A stretch of 64,000 nucleotides of DNA from UBA10347 sp905182135 (lineage in GTDB: Bacteria; Actinomycetota; Acidimicrobiia; Acidimicrobiales; UBA10347), in the NCBI GenBank assembly GCA_963925805.1, contig CAWUSE010000006.1:11132-75131 (forward strand). Direction: 5' to 3'. The notes beneath the pieces are model-generated. The model did not search any database. It was not told the DNA's origin and was given only the letters and a program-made list of their open reading frames with translations. The translations under genes were made by a program, and so were the position numbers. Each line of letters opens with the position of its first letter. The first letter of the stretch is position 1. Below, piece by piece: positions 1 to 8,275 of this stretch.

Positions 1-2
1 AC

Positions 3-692
3 GACGATGGTCTCTGGCGCCCCGTCTGGTGGCTCGCACTCGGGTTTGCTGCCATCGTGCTCGTGGGTCTATTCACCTTCGCAACTTTTTCTCCAACCGA
101 GCGGATAGCAACCAGCGGCGTTGACTTCAGCATTATTCGGCTCATTCCGCGCTGGCGCGAAGTCACCATCGCATATGCCATGTTCGGCGGCATGTCAGCC
201 GGGTTCCTGACCTTCATTGTGGCTGCGCTCGAAGAGCACGGTGGCATTGCCGAGTCAACGAGCCCACTCATCTTTTCAATGATGGGAGTCGCCGGAATGA
301 TCGCGGCCCCACTCGCTGGGGCCGCCTCTGATCGGATCGGGCGGCTCGTGGTTCTGAGGTACACGCTGGGGTTGCTGTTCATTGCCAACATGTGCGTCGT
401 CACCGGTGGCCAAGCGGCCACAATTACCGGCGCACTGTTGTATAGCGCTGGCGCATCTACCGTGCCTGCCATCATTGCTGCCCACGTACGCGACAGCTTG
501 GACAACCGCTCCTTCAGTCAAGCGCTCGCCACCATGACGATCTTGTTCTCGATCATGGCGGCCGCTACGCCAGCTATTGTTGGAGCGCTGGCAGATGTGT
601 CATTCGCATGGTCATATTTGACCTTGGCCATATTTCCAGTCATAGCGTTGGCCTTCCTCCGGCGCTCAGAAACTGGTACACAGAGCCCATGA
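3..692 (+). CDS. MFS permease, C-terminal part (5' end outside window)
   Basis: Carboxy-terminal part of a major facilitator superfamily transporter; the frame is open from the window edge, so the start is not visible. The roughly 229 visible residues contain about six hydrophobic helices and a loop reading GAASDRIGRLVVLRY, which fits the conserved cytoplasmic MFS loop (G-x-x-D-R-x-G-R). It would act in the cytoplasmic membrane. The substrate cannot be read from the sequence. Its TGA overlaps the ATG of the next gene (ATGA), so the two are probably co-translated. Confidence 0.85.
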   Translation, partial: DDGLWRPVWWLALGFAAIVLVGLFTFATFSPTERIATSGVDFSIIRLIPRWREVTIAYAMFGGMSAGFLTFIVAALEEHGGIAESTSPLIFSMMGVAGMIAAPLAGAASDRIGRLVVLRYTLGLLFIANMCVVTGGQAATITGALLYSAGASTVPAIIAAHVRDSLDNRSFSQALATMTILFSIMAAATPAIVGALADVSFAWSYLTLAIFPVIALAFLRRSETGTQSP

Positions 693-1036
693 GCGTCGTC
701 AAAATCAATGCCCTCGAAATCCCACCGCAAGCTGGTAAGGAAATCGTTGGGCGGTTCACCGCCCGCATGAACAGCCTGGCAGACGTTGCCGGCTTCGAGG
801 GATTCGAACTGTTGCGGCCAACCGGTGAGACGGAGACACGCTGGTTCGTGTACACCCGATGGGCCGACCAGGCCAGTTACGAAGCCTGGCGCGACGGCGA
901 CGGCGCCAACGCCAGCCACGCCCAGAAGGGCGAGACTGACCAGGGCGAGACTGACCAAGCCCGTAAGCCTGTCAGCATGGGGGCCACTTTGCTCGAGTTC
1001 GAGATCGCAGTCAGTACTGGCCCTTCGGGCGTCTGA
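689..1036 (+). CDS. ABM-fold monooxygenase-like protein (HmoA/IsdG type)
   Basis: Small 115-residue protein of the antibiotic biosynthesis monooxygenase / haem-degrading dimeric alpha-beta barrel type: N-terminal strand SVVKINALEIPPQAGKE, then FEGFELLRPTGETETRW and the typical YTRWADQASYEAWRDG, where W and Y residues of this family cluster. The ATG at 689 is chosen because it overlaps the upstream MFS stop by four bases; longer in-frame starts run into the permease. A 15-bp tandem duplication gives GETDQGETDQ at the variable loop before the last strand. Haem or quinone-like substrates are possible; the function is unproven. Confidence 0.8.
   Translation: MSVVKINALEIPPQAGKEIVGRFTARMNSLADVAGFEGFELLRPTGETETRWFVYTRWADQASYEAWRDGDGANASHAQKGETDQGETDQARKPVSMGATLLEFEIAVSTGPSGV
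928..957. repeat. 15-bp tandem duplication inside the ABM gene
   Basis: Two perfect adjacent copies of gggcgagactgacca (928-942 and 943-957), in frame, encoding GETDQ twice. Confidence 0.9.
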
Positions 1037-1103
1037 CAGTTCAGCCAGGACCACAGAAGCCGCACGACCTGGCATGGCCCAAATAGCTCAGATAAGATTT
1101 GTT

Positions 1104-2393
1104 ATGTTCAAACATTCGCTGCTTGCTCTGCTGGTCGCACTAGCGCTTATCGCAACTTCCTGCGGGTCATCAGAGCCCACGGTGTCATCAGAGCCCACGG
1201 TGTCATCAGAGCCCACGGTGTCATCAGAGCCCACGGTGTCATCAGAGCCCACGGTGTCATCAGAGCCCACGGTGTTACCAGAGCCCACGGTTGCCCTGGC
1301 TGTGGAGATCTATGACGCGCCTGGGGACTTGGAACTTGTGTTGCCTCTTGATCCCGCAGCGATCCCTGGAAGTGTGATCGACGTCGAGGAGTTGACTATT
1401 GAGGGAGCTGTCGGGCAGCGAATCCTGTATCACTCGACCTCGGCTCAGGGCGACATAGTCGCCGTCTCAGGTTTCGTTGCATTCCCCGAAGGCGATGCAC
1501 CAGACGGCGGATGGCCGCTCATTGCGTGGGCCCACGGCACTACCGGGCTCGGCGACACGTGCGCGCCGTCCAACAACGCAGAAAACGATCAGCTTGCCCG
1601 AGCTCTCGTTGGCTTTGGTTATGCCGTCGTGGCTACTGACTTCGAGGGTCTCGGCACGCCCGGCATCCATCCGTACATCGTTGGAGCCAGCGAAGCGCAC
1701 GGTGTGCTCGACAGCGTCCGGGCGGTCTACGAACTCGGTCTGCCCGTCACAGACGAGTGGATCGTGTTCGGGCACAGCCAGGGTGGTCACGCCGCCATGT
1801 TCACTGGCCAGCTGCAGTCGACCTATGCCCCCGAGCTCAAGTTGATCGGCGTAGTTGCGGGTGCTCCCCCATCACAAATGGGCGATTTGGGCGACGCACT
1901 TATTGGCAGCGACTTCCAGGGCTACCTAATCATGACGGCGGCGGGGCTCGTTGCCGCCAACCCTGATCTTGACTTGGCCGACGTTTTGTCTGCCGACGCA
2001 ATCAGCTTGATTGGTGTCGTCGAGACCGGTTGCACCGAAGATATCTTCGAGGTGTACAACCCGCTCGACTACGACGATGTCACGATTGTTGACAATCCTT
2101 TTGTACTTCCCGACTGGGCCGCAGCCGTGAAACTGAACGACACGAACCTGCTGCCGGTCACGGTGCCACTGTTGATCATCCACGGTGGCGAAGATGAGCA
2201 GATTCCAGTCGAAACATCGGCGACCCTGCTGGACCAGCTGTGCGAATTTCCAGACCAGGGTCCGACCGTGCGCAATGTGTACGAGGGCCAAAGCCATGCG
2301 GGAGTATTGACCACTTTCGCAGCCGTGCCGGACTTGCTCGCATGGGTCGCAGGCCGCTTCGCTGGCGATATCGCACCATCCATGTGCAGCTAA
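1104..2393 (+). CDS. Secreted lipoprotein lipase/esterase (alpha/beta hydrolase)
   Basis: 429-residue exported alpha/beta hydrolase resembling secretory lipases (LIP family). Residues 1-20 form a lipoprotein signal with a lipobox ending in C20 (LIATSC), so the enzyme is probably lipid-anchored outside the membrane. Residues 22-63 are a (SSEPTV)n linker made by an 18-bp tandem repeat. The hydrolase domain follows: HGTTG near residue 144 (oxyanion region), nucleophile S225 in GHSQGG, probable acid D364 in GGEDEQIP and H398 in GQSHAG. The ATG at 1104 is preferred because it directly precedes the signal peptide; the frame is open further upstream without coding character. Substrate is unknown, probably acyl esters. 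Confidence 0.87.
   Translation: MFKHSLLALLVALALIATSCGSSEPTVSSEPTVSSEPTVSSEPTVSSEPTVSSEPTVLPEPTVALAVEIYDAPGDLELVLPLDPAAIPGSVIDVEELTIEGAVGQRILYHSTSAQGDIVAVSGFVAFPEGDAPDGGWPLIAWAHGTTGLGDTCAPSNNAENDQLARALVGFGYAVVATDFEGLGTPGIHPYIVGASEAHGVLDSVRAVYELGLPVTDEWIVFGHSQGGHAAMFTGQLQSTYAPELKLIGVVAGAPPSQMGDLGDALIGSDFQGYLIMTAAGLVAANPDLDLADVLSADAISLIGVVETGCTEDIFEVYNPLDYDDVTIVDNPFVLPDWAAAVKLNDTNLLPVTVPLLIIHGGEDEQIPVETSATLLDQLCEFPDQGPTVRNVYEGQSHAGVLTTFAAVPDLLAWVAGRFAGDIAPSMCS
1167..1292. repeat. 18-bp coding tandem repeat (7 units) in the lipase linker
   Basis: Six perfect copies of tcatcagagcccacggtg from 1167 to 1274 and a seventh degenerate copy to 1292. Each unit encodes SSEPTV. The identity between units at the DNA level suggests recent slippage-type expansion. 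Confidence 0.95.
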
Positions 2394-2492
2394 ACCCCAC
2401 AATTTCGCAGGGAATACGTGTTTGTTCCCTATGGTTAAGTATCGTTATGTATGGCCCGCCAGGGGCCGATGACCAACCGATAGGAAATATGC

Positions 2493-2753
2493 ATGAAGGT
2501 TTGGATTGATCAGGATCTCTGCACCGGCGATGGCCTCTGCGAAGAGATTGCTGACGAGGTCTTCTTCGGCAAGGACGACGGCCTCTTCTACGTCAAGGAA
2601 AGCACCGGCAATTTCGGCGAAGAAAAGCTCTATGACGGCGATGCTCACCCTGCTGGCCCCGACGGCATGGCGCGTATCCCTGAGGGTGGACTCGAAGCGG
2701 TTATCGAAGCCGCCGAAGAGTGCCCTGGTGAGTGCATCTTCATCGAAGTCTGA
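2493..2753 (+). CDS. Small ferredoxin, probable P450 electron donor
   Basis: 86-residue acidic ferredoxin of the type that serves actinobacterial cytochromes P450. It starts with MKVWIDQDLC; cluster cysteines are C10 and C16 (CTGDGLC) and C77 (CPGEC), with an extra C81. The C-x5-C...CP spacing is that of [3Fe-4S] ferredoxins of this group; whether C81 allows a [4Fe-4S] cluster cannot be told. A central acidic loop (about residues 26-60) is longer than in many relatives. A P450 gene lies 340 bp downstream, which supports a redox-partner role. A strong hairpin follows the gene. Confidence 0.87.
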   Translation: MKVWIDQDLCTGDGLCEEIADEVFFGKDDGLFYVKESTGNFGEEKLYDGDAHPAGPDGMARIPEGGLEAVIEAAEECPGECIFIEV

Positions 2754-2782
2754 CCGACTTCACCACCAGTCATGAGATCTGA

Positions 2783-2808
2783 GTGAGGGATCCGCATGGA
2801 TCCCTCAC
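2783..2808. terminator. Perfect 11-bp hairpin after the ferredoxin gene
   Basis: Inverted repeat GTGAGGGATCC (2783-2793), loop GCAT, GGATCCCTCAC (2798-2808), 30 bp after the ferredoxin stop. There is no clear T-run behind it, so termination may depend on the stem alone or the element may have another role. Confidence 0.6.
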
Positions 2809-2823
2809 AAACTCGCATTCGCC

Positions 2824-3051
2824 ATGATCGAACGCGACGAAGACTTCGATCCTGACCGCTTGGTCGGTTGTGCCTACTGGCGTTGCGACGAGATCTTTGA
2901 GCAACGCACAAGCAACCATCAGTACTGTCGCAAGGCATGTCGCAGCCGGCACCACAAATGGACACGCGCCCAGGCCCGCAAGCAAGCCAAGATCGATGCA
3001 AGGGCCACCCGGGCTGCCGCCAAAGCTATGCGCCAGAGGTGCAAGCACTAG
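2824..3051 (+). CDS. Small zinc-ribbon-like protein of unknown function
   Basis: 75-residue basic protein with four cysteines in a C-x4-C...C-x3-C arrangement (C16, C21, C35, C39; YCRKACRSRHHKW), like the small zinc-finger fold in which YC-x3-CR precedes a basic helix. The C-terminal third is very rich in A, R and K, compatible with nucleic-acid contact. No obvious ribosome binding site precedes the ATG. It lies between the ferredoxin and the P450 gene on the same strand. Function unknown; the cysteine pattern is the main reason to call it real. Confidence 0.6.
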   Translation: MIERDEDFDPDRLVGCAYWRCDEIFEQRTSNHQYCRKACRSRHHKWTRAQARKQAKIDARATRAAAKAMRQRCKH

Positions 3052-3093
3052 AGCGCTGGCCTGCAACGGGAACTTGGGAACTACTATTGGTTT

Positions 3094-4347
3094 ATGACCG
3101 ACGTCAGCCCTGAGATCATCTTTAACCCTCTTGAGCCGGGTTATACCGACGACCCGTACCCACATCTGCATGAGATGCGTCGCCACGACCCTGTCCATGC
3201 ATCGCCAATAGGTAGCTGGATGTTGTTCAACTATGACGACTGCTTTCAACTGTTGCGCAACCCAGGGCTCAGTGTCGACGAGAAGAACCTAGATACCTTC
3301 GATGAGGATCGTATGAAGGCGTTCCTTGAGGCCGTCGATGGCGACGCTGAAGAACTCGAACGAACGTCGATCCTCGGTATTGATCCACCGGACCACACCC
3401 GGCTGCGTCGTCTCGTAAGCAAGGCGTTCACACCTCGCACCATCGAAGCGCTGCGGCCCCGCATCCAAGCGCTTGTCGATGAAGCCCTCGACCACATCGC
3501 CGAGCAAGGTCAAGCCGATATCATCGCCGAACTCGCCTTCCCTCTCCCGTTCGATGTAATCAGCGAGATGCTCGGCATGCCTGCTGGTGATACCGAAGCG
3601 CTGCGATCCTGGTCAGAAGACATCGTGAAAACGATCGACCCAATCATCACCGAGGACGAAATAAAGGCTGCTGTCATCGCCAACCGAGCCATGGATGAGT
3701 ACATGGCTGGCGTCATCGAGTGGAAACGAGAAAACCCGGGCGACGACCTGTTGACCGCCATGATCGAGGCCGAAGAAGACGGCGACAAGATGTCCAGCAA
3801 GGAACTCAGCGACCAGGTCAGCCTGCTTTTCATTGCGGGCCACGAGACCACGGTGAACCTGATCGGTACCGGCATCGCCGACCTGCTTTCTCGACCTGAT
3901 CAGGCCCAGAGCATCCGTGACAACGGGCTCGAGATGAATGGCGTCGACGAACTGCTGCGCTTTGTCAGCCCGGTGCAGATGTCACGACGGATCACCACAC
4001 GAGATGTCGCTATCGACGGTCGCGACATCCCGTCGGGGACGATGGTCATGGCAGCATTGGCTTCGGCGAACCGCGACGCCAACAAATGGGGGCCAAACGC
4101 TAACGAGCTAGACCTGGGTCGCGAAGGCGCTGGCCAGCACCTTTCGTTCGGCAGCGGCATCCACTATTGCCTAGGCGCATCGCTGGCCAAGCTCGAAGGC
4201 CAAGTCGCTATCGGCTCGTTCATCCAACGATTCCCGAACGCCACAATTGTTGAGCAACGCTTCAATGGCCGCATCAACCTCCGCGGTCTAGAGCGCCTCA
4301 TCGTCAACGTCGCATCAACGGTCGATGGCGGCATCCTCGCCGGGTAA
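3094..4347 (+). CDS. Cytochrome P450
   Basis: Complete 417-residue class I bacterial P450, a soluble haem-thiolate monooxygenase. Visible family marks are the I-helix oxygen-activation motif AGHETT (248-253), the ExxR motif ELLR (286-289) and the haem-binding loop FGSGIHYCLG with C359 as the iron ligand. PPDHTRLR near residue 98 is the typical C-helix segment. Length is normal. The ferredoxin encoded upstream is the likely electron donor; no ferredoxin reductase is nearby. The substrate cannot be inferred. Confidence 0.95.
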   Translation: MTDVSPEIIFNPLEPGYTDDPYPHLHEMRRHDPVHASPIGSWMLFNYDDCFQLLRNPGLSVDEKNLDTFDEDRMKAFLEAVDGDAEELERTSILGIDPPDHTRLRRLVSKAFTPRTIEALRPRIQALVDEALDHIAEQGQADIIAELAFPLPFDVISEMLGMPAGDTEALRSWSEDIVKTIDPIITEDEIKAAVIANRAMDEYMAGVIEWKRENPGDDLLTAMIEAEEDGDKMSSKELSDQVSLLFIAGHETTVNLIGTGIADLLSRPDQAQSIRDNGLEMNGVDELLRFVSPVQMSRRITTRDVAIDGRDIPSGTMVMAALASANRDANKWGPNANELDLGREGAGQHLSFGSGIHYCLGASLAKLEGQVAIGSFIQRFPNATIVEQRFNGRINLRGLERLIVNVASTVDGGILAG

Positions 4348-4356
4348 CGTCTCATA

Positions 4357-4848
4357 GTGGAAACCCCAGAGAACTGGACATGGGCCGCTGAGCCAGTAGC
4401 GGCCCGACCTTGTGTACTCGTCGATGTCGACGGCGTGATCGCCAACGGCTGGCATCGTCAGCACTTCTTGCAAGACGGCAACCGCGACTGGAAGAATTTC
4501 TTTGCGAATGCTTTCGGTGACGCACCCATCGACGGTTCCATCGCTCTTACGCAACAGTTCCACTCCGATACTGCGGTGGTCTTGTTGACGGCTCGCCCGC
4601 ACGACTTGCACACGATTACTGTCGAATGGATACGCGAACACGGCCATCGCTGGGATCTGCTAATCATGCGCGACCGCAATGATGGCAGGCTGTCGTCCCC
4701 CAGATTTAAGCAGCGCTCGGTCCACGAACTACGAGAACGAGGCTTCGAGCCGCAACTCGCCATCGACGACGATCAGCGCAATATTGACATGTTTCGCAGC
4801 GAAGCTATCCCTTCGCTCTACCTTCACTCTGGCTACTACGAGGCCTAG
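4357..4848 (+). CDS. HAD-like phosphatase
   Basis: 163-residue protein with the HAD-superfamily layout: motif I DVDG (D23, D25), a motif II-like LLTARPHD around residue 80, and a late acidic pair in AIDDDQRNIDMF. The size and the TARP-type motif II resemble the phosphatase domain of polynucleotide kinase/phosphatase relatives and similar small HAD phosphatases. The GTG at 4357 starts nine bases after the P450 stop, suggesting co-transcription. Substrate unknown. Confidence 0.75.
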   Translation: METPENWTWAAEPVAARPCVLVDVDGVIANGWHRQHFLQDGNRDWKNFFANAFGDAPIDGSIALTQQFHSDTAVVLLTARPHDLHTITVEWIREHGHRWDLLIMRDRNDGRLSSPRFKQRSVHELRERGFEPQLAIDDDQRNIDMFRSEAIPSLYLHSGYYEA

Positions 4849-4876
4849 ACGCACGTGCGCTGGTAGCAAGCAGCTA

Positions 4877-6865
4877 CTACTCGCCTTCGGCGGCACCAGC
4901 GCGAATGTCGTCAACGACGGAAGCGTCGGCCAGAGTGGTGGTGTCACCAAGGTCGCGCCCTTCGGCCACGTCACGAAGCAGACGGCGCATAATCTTGCCA
5001 GAGCGGGTCTTAGGCAAGTCAGGCACAATAAAAACGGCCTTTGGCCTGGCGATCGCTCCGAGCTTGTTGGCAACGTGCTGTCGAATCTCTTCGGCTAGCT
5101 CGAGTGAGGCTTCATTTCCGCCGCGCAAGATCACGTACCCGACGATCGCCTGGCCAGTGGTGTCGTCAGTGGCGCCAACAACGGCTGCCTCTGCGACCGA
5201 TGGATGGTCAACGAGTCCTGATTCAATCTCAGATGTAGAGATGCGGTGGCCGCTGACGTTCATGACATCATCCACGCGCCCGAGCAGCCATAGATAGCCG
5301 TCGGCATCCAAACGAGCACCGTCACCAGCGAAGTACCGCCCAGGGAACCGAGACCAGTACGTCTCTTGGTAACGCTCGGGATCTCCCCAAATACCTCGCA
5401 GCATCGACGGCCACGGCTTGGAGATAGTCAGGTAGCCGCCGCCTTCTGGCACGACATTGCCAGCGTCATCGACCAGCTCAGCAGTGACACCGGGAATAGT
5501 CGAGCACGCAGAACCGGGCTTGGTCGCTGTCACACCAGGCATAGGAGTGATCATGTGGCCACCGGTTTCGGTCTGCCACCAGGTGTCGACGATCGGGCGA
5601 GAACTTCCGCCAATGTGCTCGTGGTACCACATCCAGGCTTCGGGGTTGATGGGTTCGCCCACAGTGCCCAGTACCCGTAGGGAGCTCAGGTCATGGCCTT
5701 CGAGCTCGCTCGTACCCCACTTCATGAACGTACGAATAGCCGTCGGGGCGGTGTAAAGCTGCGTCACGCCGTACCGCTCGATAATGTCCCACAGGCGGTC
5801 CTTGCTCCAGCTCGCCCGGTCATCGCTCTCCCGGTCCTGTTCGCGTGGGGTATCCGGGGTACCTTCGTAAAAGACCGAGGTACAGCCGTTGGCCAGCGGG
5901 CCATAGACGATGTAACTATGGCCGGTCACCCAACCAATATCAGCAGCACACCAATAGACATCAGTGTCGGGCTTCAAGTCGAAGACGTACTTGTGGGTAA
6001 ACGCCACCTGGGTCAGGTAACCGCCCGTGGTGTGCATGATGCCTTTTGGCTTGGCGGTCGTGCCAGAGGTGTAGAGCAAGTACATCAGGTGTTCGCTATC
6101 CAGCGAGACTGGCGGACAGTCTGTGCTGGCATCGGCCATCAGGTCATGCCACCAATGGTCACGGCCTTTGGCCATGGTCACGTCGGTGTCGCAACGATTA
6201 ACCACAACGACGTTCTCGACGGTCGAAGCGCCTGCGGCGAGCGCAGCGTCAACATTGACCTTGAGCGCAGAGGCCTCGCCCCGGCGATAGCCAGCGTCGG
6301 CGGTAATGATAAGCCGTGCCTGTGCGTCGTCACAGCGGTCGATGATTGCGTCGGGAGAGAATCCACCAAAAATCACCGAGTGTGCAACACCGATGCGTGT
6401 GCATGCCAGCATGGCGATGGCCAGTTCAGGAATCATCGGCATATAGATAGCAATGCGATCGCCAGATTGCAGCCCAAGGCCCTTGAGGACATTTGCGAAC
6501 TTGGAGACCTCGTCGAGCAGTTCGCTATAGGTAATCGTGCGGGTATCGCCGGGTTCTCCTTCCCAGTGGTACGCGACCTTGTCGCCCTTACCTGCTTCGA
6601 CGTGGCGATCCAGGCAGTTGTAGCTGATGTTCAGCTTGCCTCCCAAGAACCATTTGGCGTACGGGAGTTGCCAGTCAAGCACCTGGTCGAAGTCCTGATC
6701 CCAGCTAATCAGCTCACGCGCCTGGCGGGCCCAGAAGCCCTCGAGGTCAGCCTCGGCCTCGTCGTAGAGCGATCGATCATTCGCTAGCGCTGCACCGGCA
6801 AATTCCGCCGATGGCGGAAACTGGCGGGCTTCGGTTTCGTATACCTCGATGGTTGCATCACTCAT
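4877..6865 (-). CDS. acs: Acetyl-CoA synthetase
   Basis: 662-residue AMP-forming acetate:CoA ligase; it activates acetate to acetyl-AMP and then acetyl-CoA in the cytoplasm. Recognisable are the Acs N-terminal region (DLEGFWARQARELISW), SVIFGGFSPDAI, the P-loop-like YTSGTTAKPKG, the acetate-pocket area with DTWWQTETGG, and the C-terminal RSGKIMRR carrying the catalytic and acetylatable lysine. Length and domain order are those of typical Acs. It is convergent with the HAD phosphatase gene 28 bp away and stands alone on its strand. Confidence 0.97.
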   Translation of the reverse strand: MSDATIEVYETEARQFPPSAEFAGAALANDRSLYDEAEADLEGFWARQARELISWDQDFDQVLDWQLPYAKWFLGGKLNISYNCLDRHVEAGKGDKVAYHWEGEPGDTRTITYSELLDEVSKFANVLKGLGLQSGDRIAIYMPMIPELAIAMLACTRIGVAHSVIFGGFSPDAIIDRCDDAQARLIITADAGYRRGEASALKVNVDAALAAGASTVENVVVVNRCDTDVTMAKGRDHWWHDLMADASTDCPPVSLDSEHLMYLLYTSGTTAKPKGIMHTTGGYLTQVAFTHKYVFDLKPDTDVYWCAADIGWVTGHSYIVYGPLANGCTSVFYEGTPDTPREQDRESDDRASWSKDRLWDIIERYGVTQLYTAPTAIRTFMKWGTSELEGHDLSSLRVLGTVGEPINPEAWMWYHEHIGGSSRPIVDTWWQTETGGHMITPMPGVTATKPGSACSTIPGVTAELVDDAGNVVPEGGGYLTISKPWPSMLRGIWGDPERYQETYWSRFPGRYFAGDGARLDADGYLWLLGRVDDVMNVSGHRISTSEIESGLVDHPSVAEAAVVGATDDTTGQAIVGYVILRGGNEASLELAEEIRQHVANKLGAIARPKAVFIVPDLPKTRSGKIMRRLLRDVAEGRDLGDTTTLADASVVDDIRAGAAEGE

Positions 6866-6913
6866 GGCACCGACTGTATACGCGCAACAGCGATGGTACG
6901 AAGGCCACCGCTG

Positions 6914-7129
6914 TCACAGAGTTTCGTTGCGCGATCCAAGCACGCAACGCGTTAGTGACTTAACTACTGAGTCCCGAATTTGGGTGAGCAATTCTTGGCT
7001 GCTTTCGCCTACTTGTTCTTCGTCAGGCGTGTTCGCATTGTTCTCCGCCTTGACCATCAAGAACACGACCGCAGCGGCAAAAGAGGTCTCGTAGGGAATG
7101 GTCTCGTAGCGGACCGCTCCAGCGAAGTG
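6914..7129 (-). pseudogene. Remnant of a large-conductance mechanosensitive channel gene (mscL 3' end)
   Basis: The roughly 330-bp gap between acs and the next gene contains a minus-strand frame of 71 codons with no good start. Its product contains VVFLMVKA followed by an acidic linker and ELLTQIRDSVVKS. That order matches the end of MscL: last transmembrane helix FxxVKA, a charged linker, then the C-terminal amphipathic LLTEIRDLL helix. The N-terminal channel part is absent; a stop lies directly upstream. Read as a decayed mscL fragment, from family knowledge and not from an alignment. Confidence 0.45.
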
Positions 7130-7195
7130 TCACAACGCCAACGAGCTCATAAAGAGCCACACACTATTTCTTGAAATGGCACAGGACAGCCATTA

Positions 7196-7579
7196 CTAAC
7201 GGATCAAGAACCACCATGCGCTGACCGCCAGCGCACCCAAACCCATAACCGACATGGTCACGATCTGGGACCGCGGAATTTTGCCATCGTCAGGGATACC
7301 CGGCACCTTCTTGCGCAGGTGCTGCAGTAAACGGTCAGCCCACGCTACGTCCTTGGCTAAAATGAAGAGCCCACCGGCAATAGCAAGAATGCCAGGACCG
7401 GGCAGAACCAGCATGGCCACACCAAGGATCACCACCACGGTGCCGAGCGTCATGCGAGCGAGGCGAGTCGCTATATGCGCTCTGGCGAGTTCAACCGTTT
7501 CTTCGCGCTCACCAGTTTCGAACTCGGCTGCGATAGCCGCTTCAGAAAACCCCTCAGACATACCATCTTCATAGCGCAC
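7196..7579 (-). CDS. PGPGW-family transmembrane protein
   Basis: 127-residue membrane protein with the hallmark VLPGPGILAIAGG followed by LFILAKDVAWADR, typical of the putative transmembrane PGPGW family found in Actinobacteria. About three hydrophobic helices follow an acidic cytoplasmic N-terminus of about 35 residues; a basic segment (HLRKKVPGIP) separates helices two and three. Starts at GTG 7579 or ATG 7561 are both possible. It lies 45 bp downstream of the YhhN-type gene. Molecular function is unknown. Confidence 0.8.
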   Translation of the reverse strand: MRYEDGMSEGFSEAAIAAEFETGEREETVELARAHIATRLARMTLGTVVVILGVAMLVLPGPGILAIAGGLFILAKDVAWADRLLQHLRKKVPGIPDDGKIPRSQIVTMSVMGLGALAVSAWWFLIR

Positions 7580-7624
7580 GATTAAGGAGCATAAAGAAGG
7601 TGGTGACCAAGTGCAAGCAAATGC

Positions 7625-8260
7625 TCAGCCCAGCCAGATCAGCCCCACAACAAATCCAGCTTGCCCAAGGTGATACAGCATGTGCACGAGGACTCTGCGA
7701 CGTGGCGCCGGGCGAACGAAACGGTCAAGACCAAGTAGCCCGTCAGACACGGCGAAACAAACTCCACCAGCGGCGATGGGCCAGCGATGAGTTGCCGTTG
7801 CGACGACCACCAACGCCACCACCACCGCAAGATAAGCAATCACAGGCACACCGTAGGGCCCACCGCGGACATTCTTAATTATTGGCCACCCGAGGTAGCT
7901 CAACAGCACCCCACCTGCTGCCAAGCCTCCAATAATGCCGATGAACGCAAGGTCCATCATTAAAAAGGCAGCTATGTAGAAGCAATGGCCGATCAGGAAC
8001 GTGCCGAGCCCAGCCAGAAACTTGTCGACTTGGGGCAGCAAGAAGACATCACCAGCAAGACCAAACAATAAGCCGATGACCACGAGCCATCTAGACGCTG
8101 TCGGGTCTGCATCGAGGCTCAAGGCCAACACCAGCAGAGCAATCATGACCGCCGGCTTGGCGCACTGCTCGACCTGAGGCTTCTCGCGCCAAACTGACCA
8201 CCAGTCAGTGGCGGCAAGCACAGCCGCGACTACTCCCCCGACGATCAGAAGCATCGGCAT
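7625..8260 (-). CDS. YhhN/TMEM86 family membrane protein (lysoplasmalogenase-like)
   Basis: 211 residues with about eight hydrophobic helices and the YhhN family pattern: KPAVMIALL early, then GLLFGLAGDVFLLP, GLGTFLIGHCFYIAAF and AVSDGLLGLDRF. Characterised animal and bacterial members hydrolyse the vinyl-ether bond of lysoplasmalogens; the conserved aspartates in AGDVFLL and SDGLL are the likely active-site residues. It starts 15 bp after nuoN of the upstream operon, so it may be read through from it, without an obvious role in respiration. Confidence 0.85.
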   Translation of the reverse strand: MPMLLIVGGVVAAVLAATDWWSVWREKPQVEQCAKPAVMIALLVLALSLDADPTASRWLVVIGLLFGLAGDVFLLPQVDKFLAGLGTFLIGHCFYIAAFLMMDLAFIGIIGGLAAGGVLLSYLGWPIIKNVRGGPYGVPVIAYLAVVVALVVVATATHRWPIAAGGVCFAVSDGLLGLDRFVRPAPRRRVLVHMLYHLGQAGFVVGLIWLG

Positions 8261-8275
8261 ATCAGCGAGGTAAAG

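Noticed and set aside
1167..1292. Possible CRISPR or regulatory repeat array
   Set aside because: 18-bp contiguous units in frame within a lipoprotein linker; no spacers.
5693..6787. 364-codon open frame on the + strand
   Set aside because: It lies entirely antisense to acs, whose protein has all Acs motifs; the antisense product has no recognisable domain.
6980..7174. 64-codon + strand frame in the acs/PGPGW gap
   Set aside because: The opposite strand reads an MscL-like end; the + strand product has no sensible composition.
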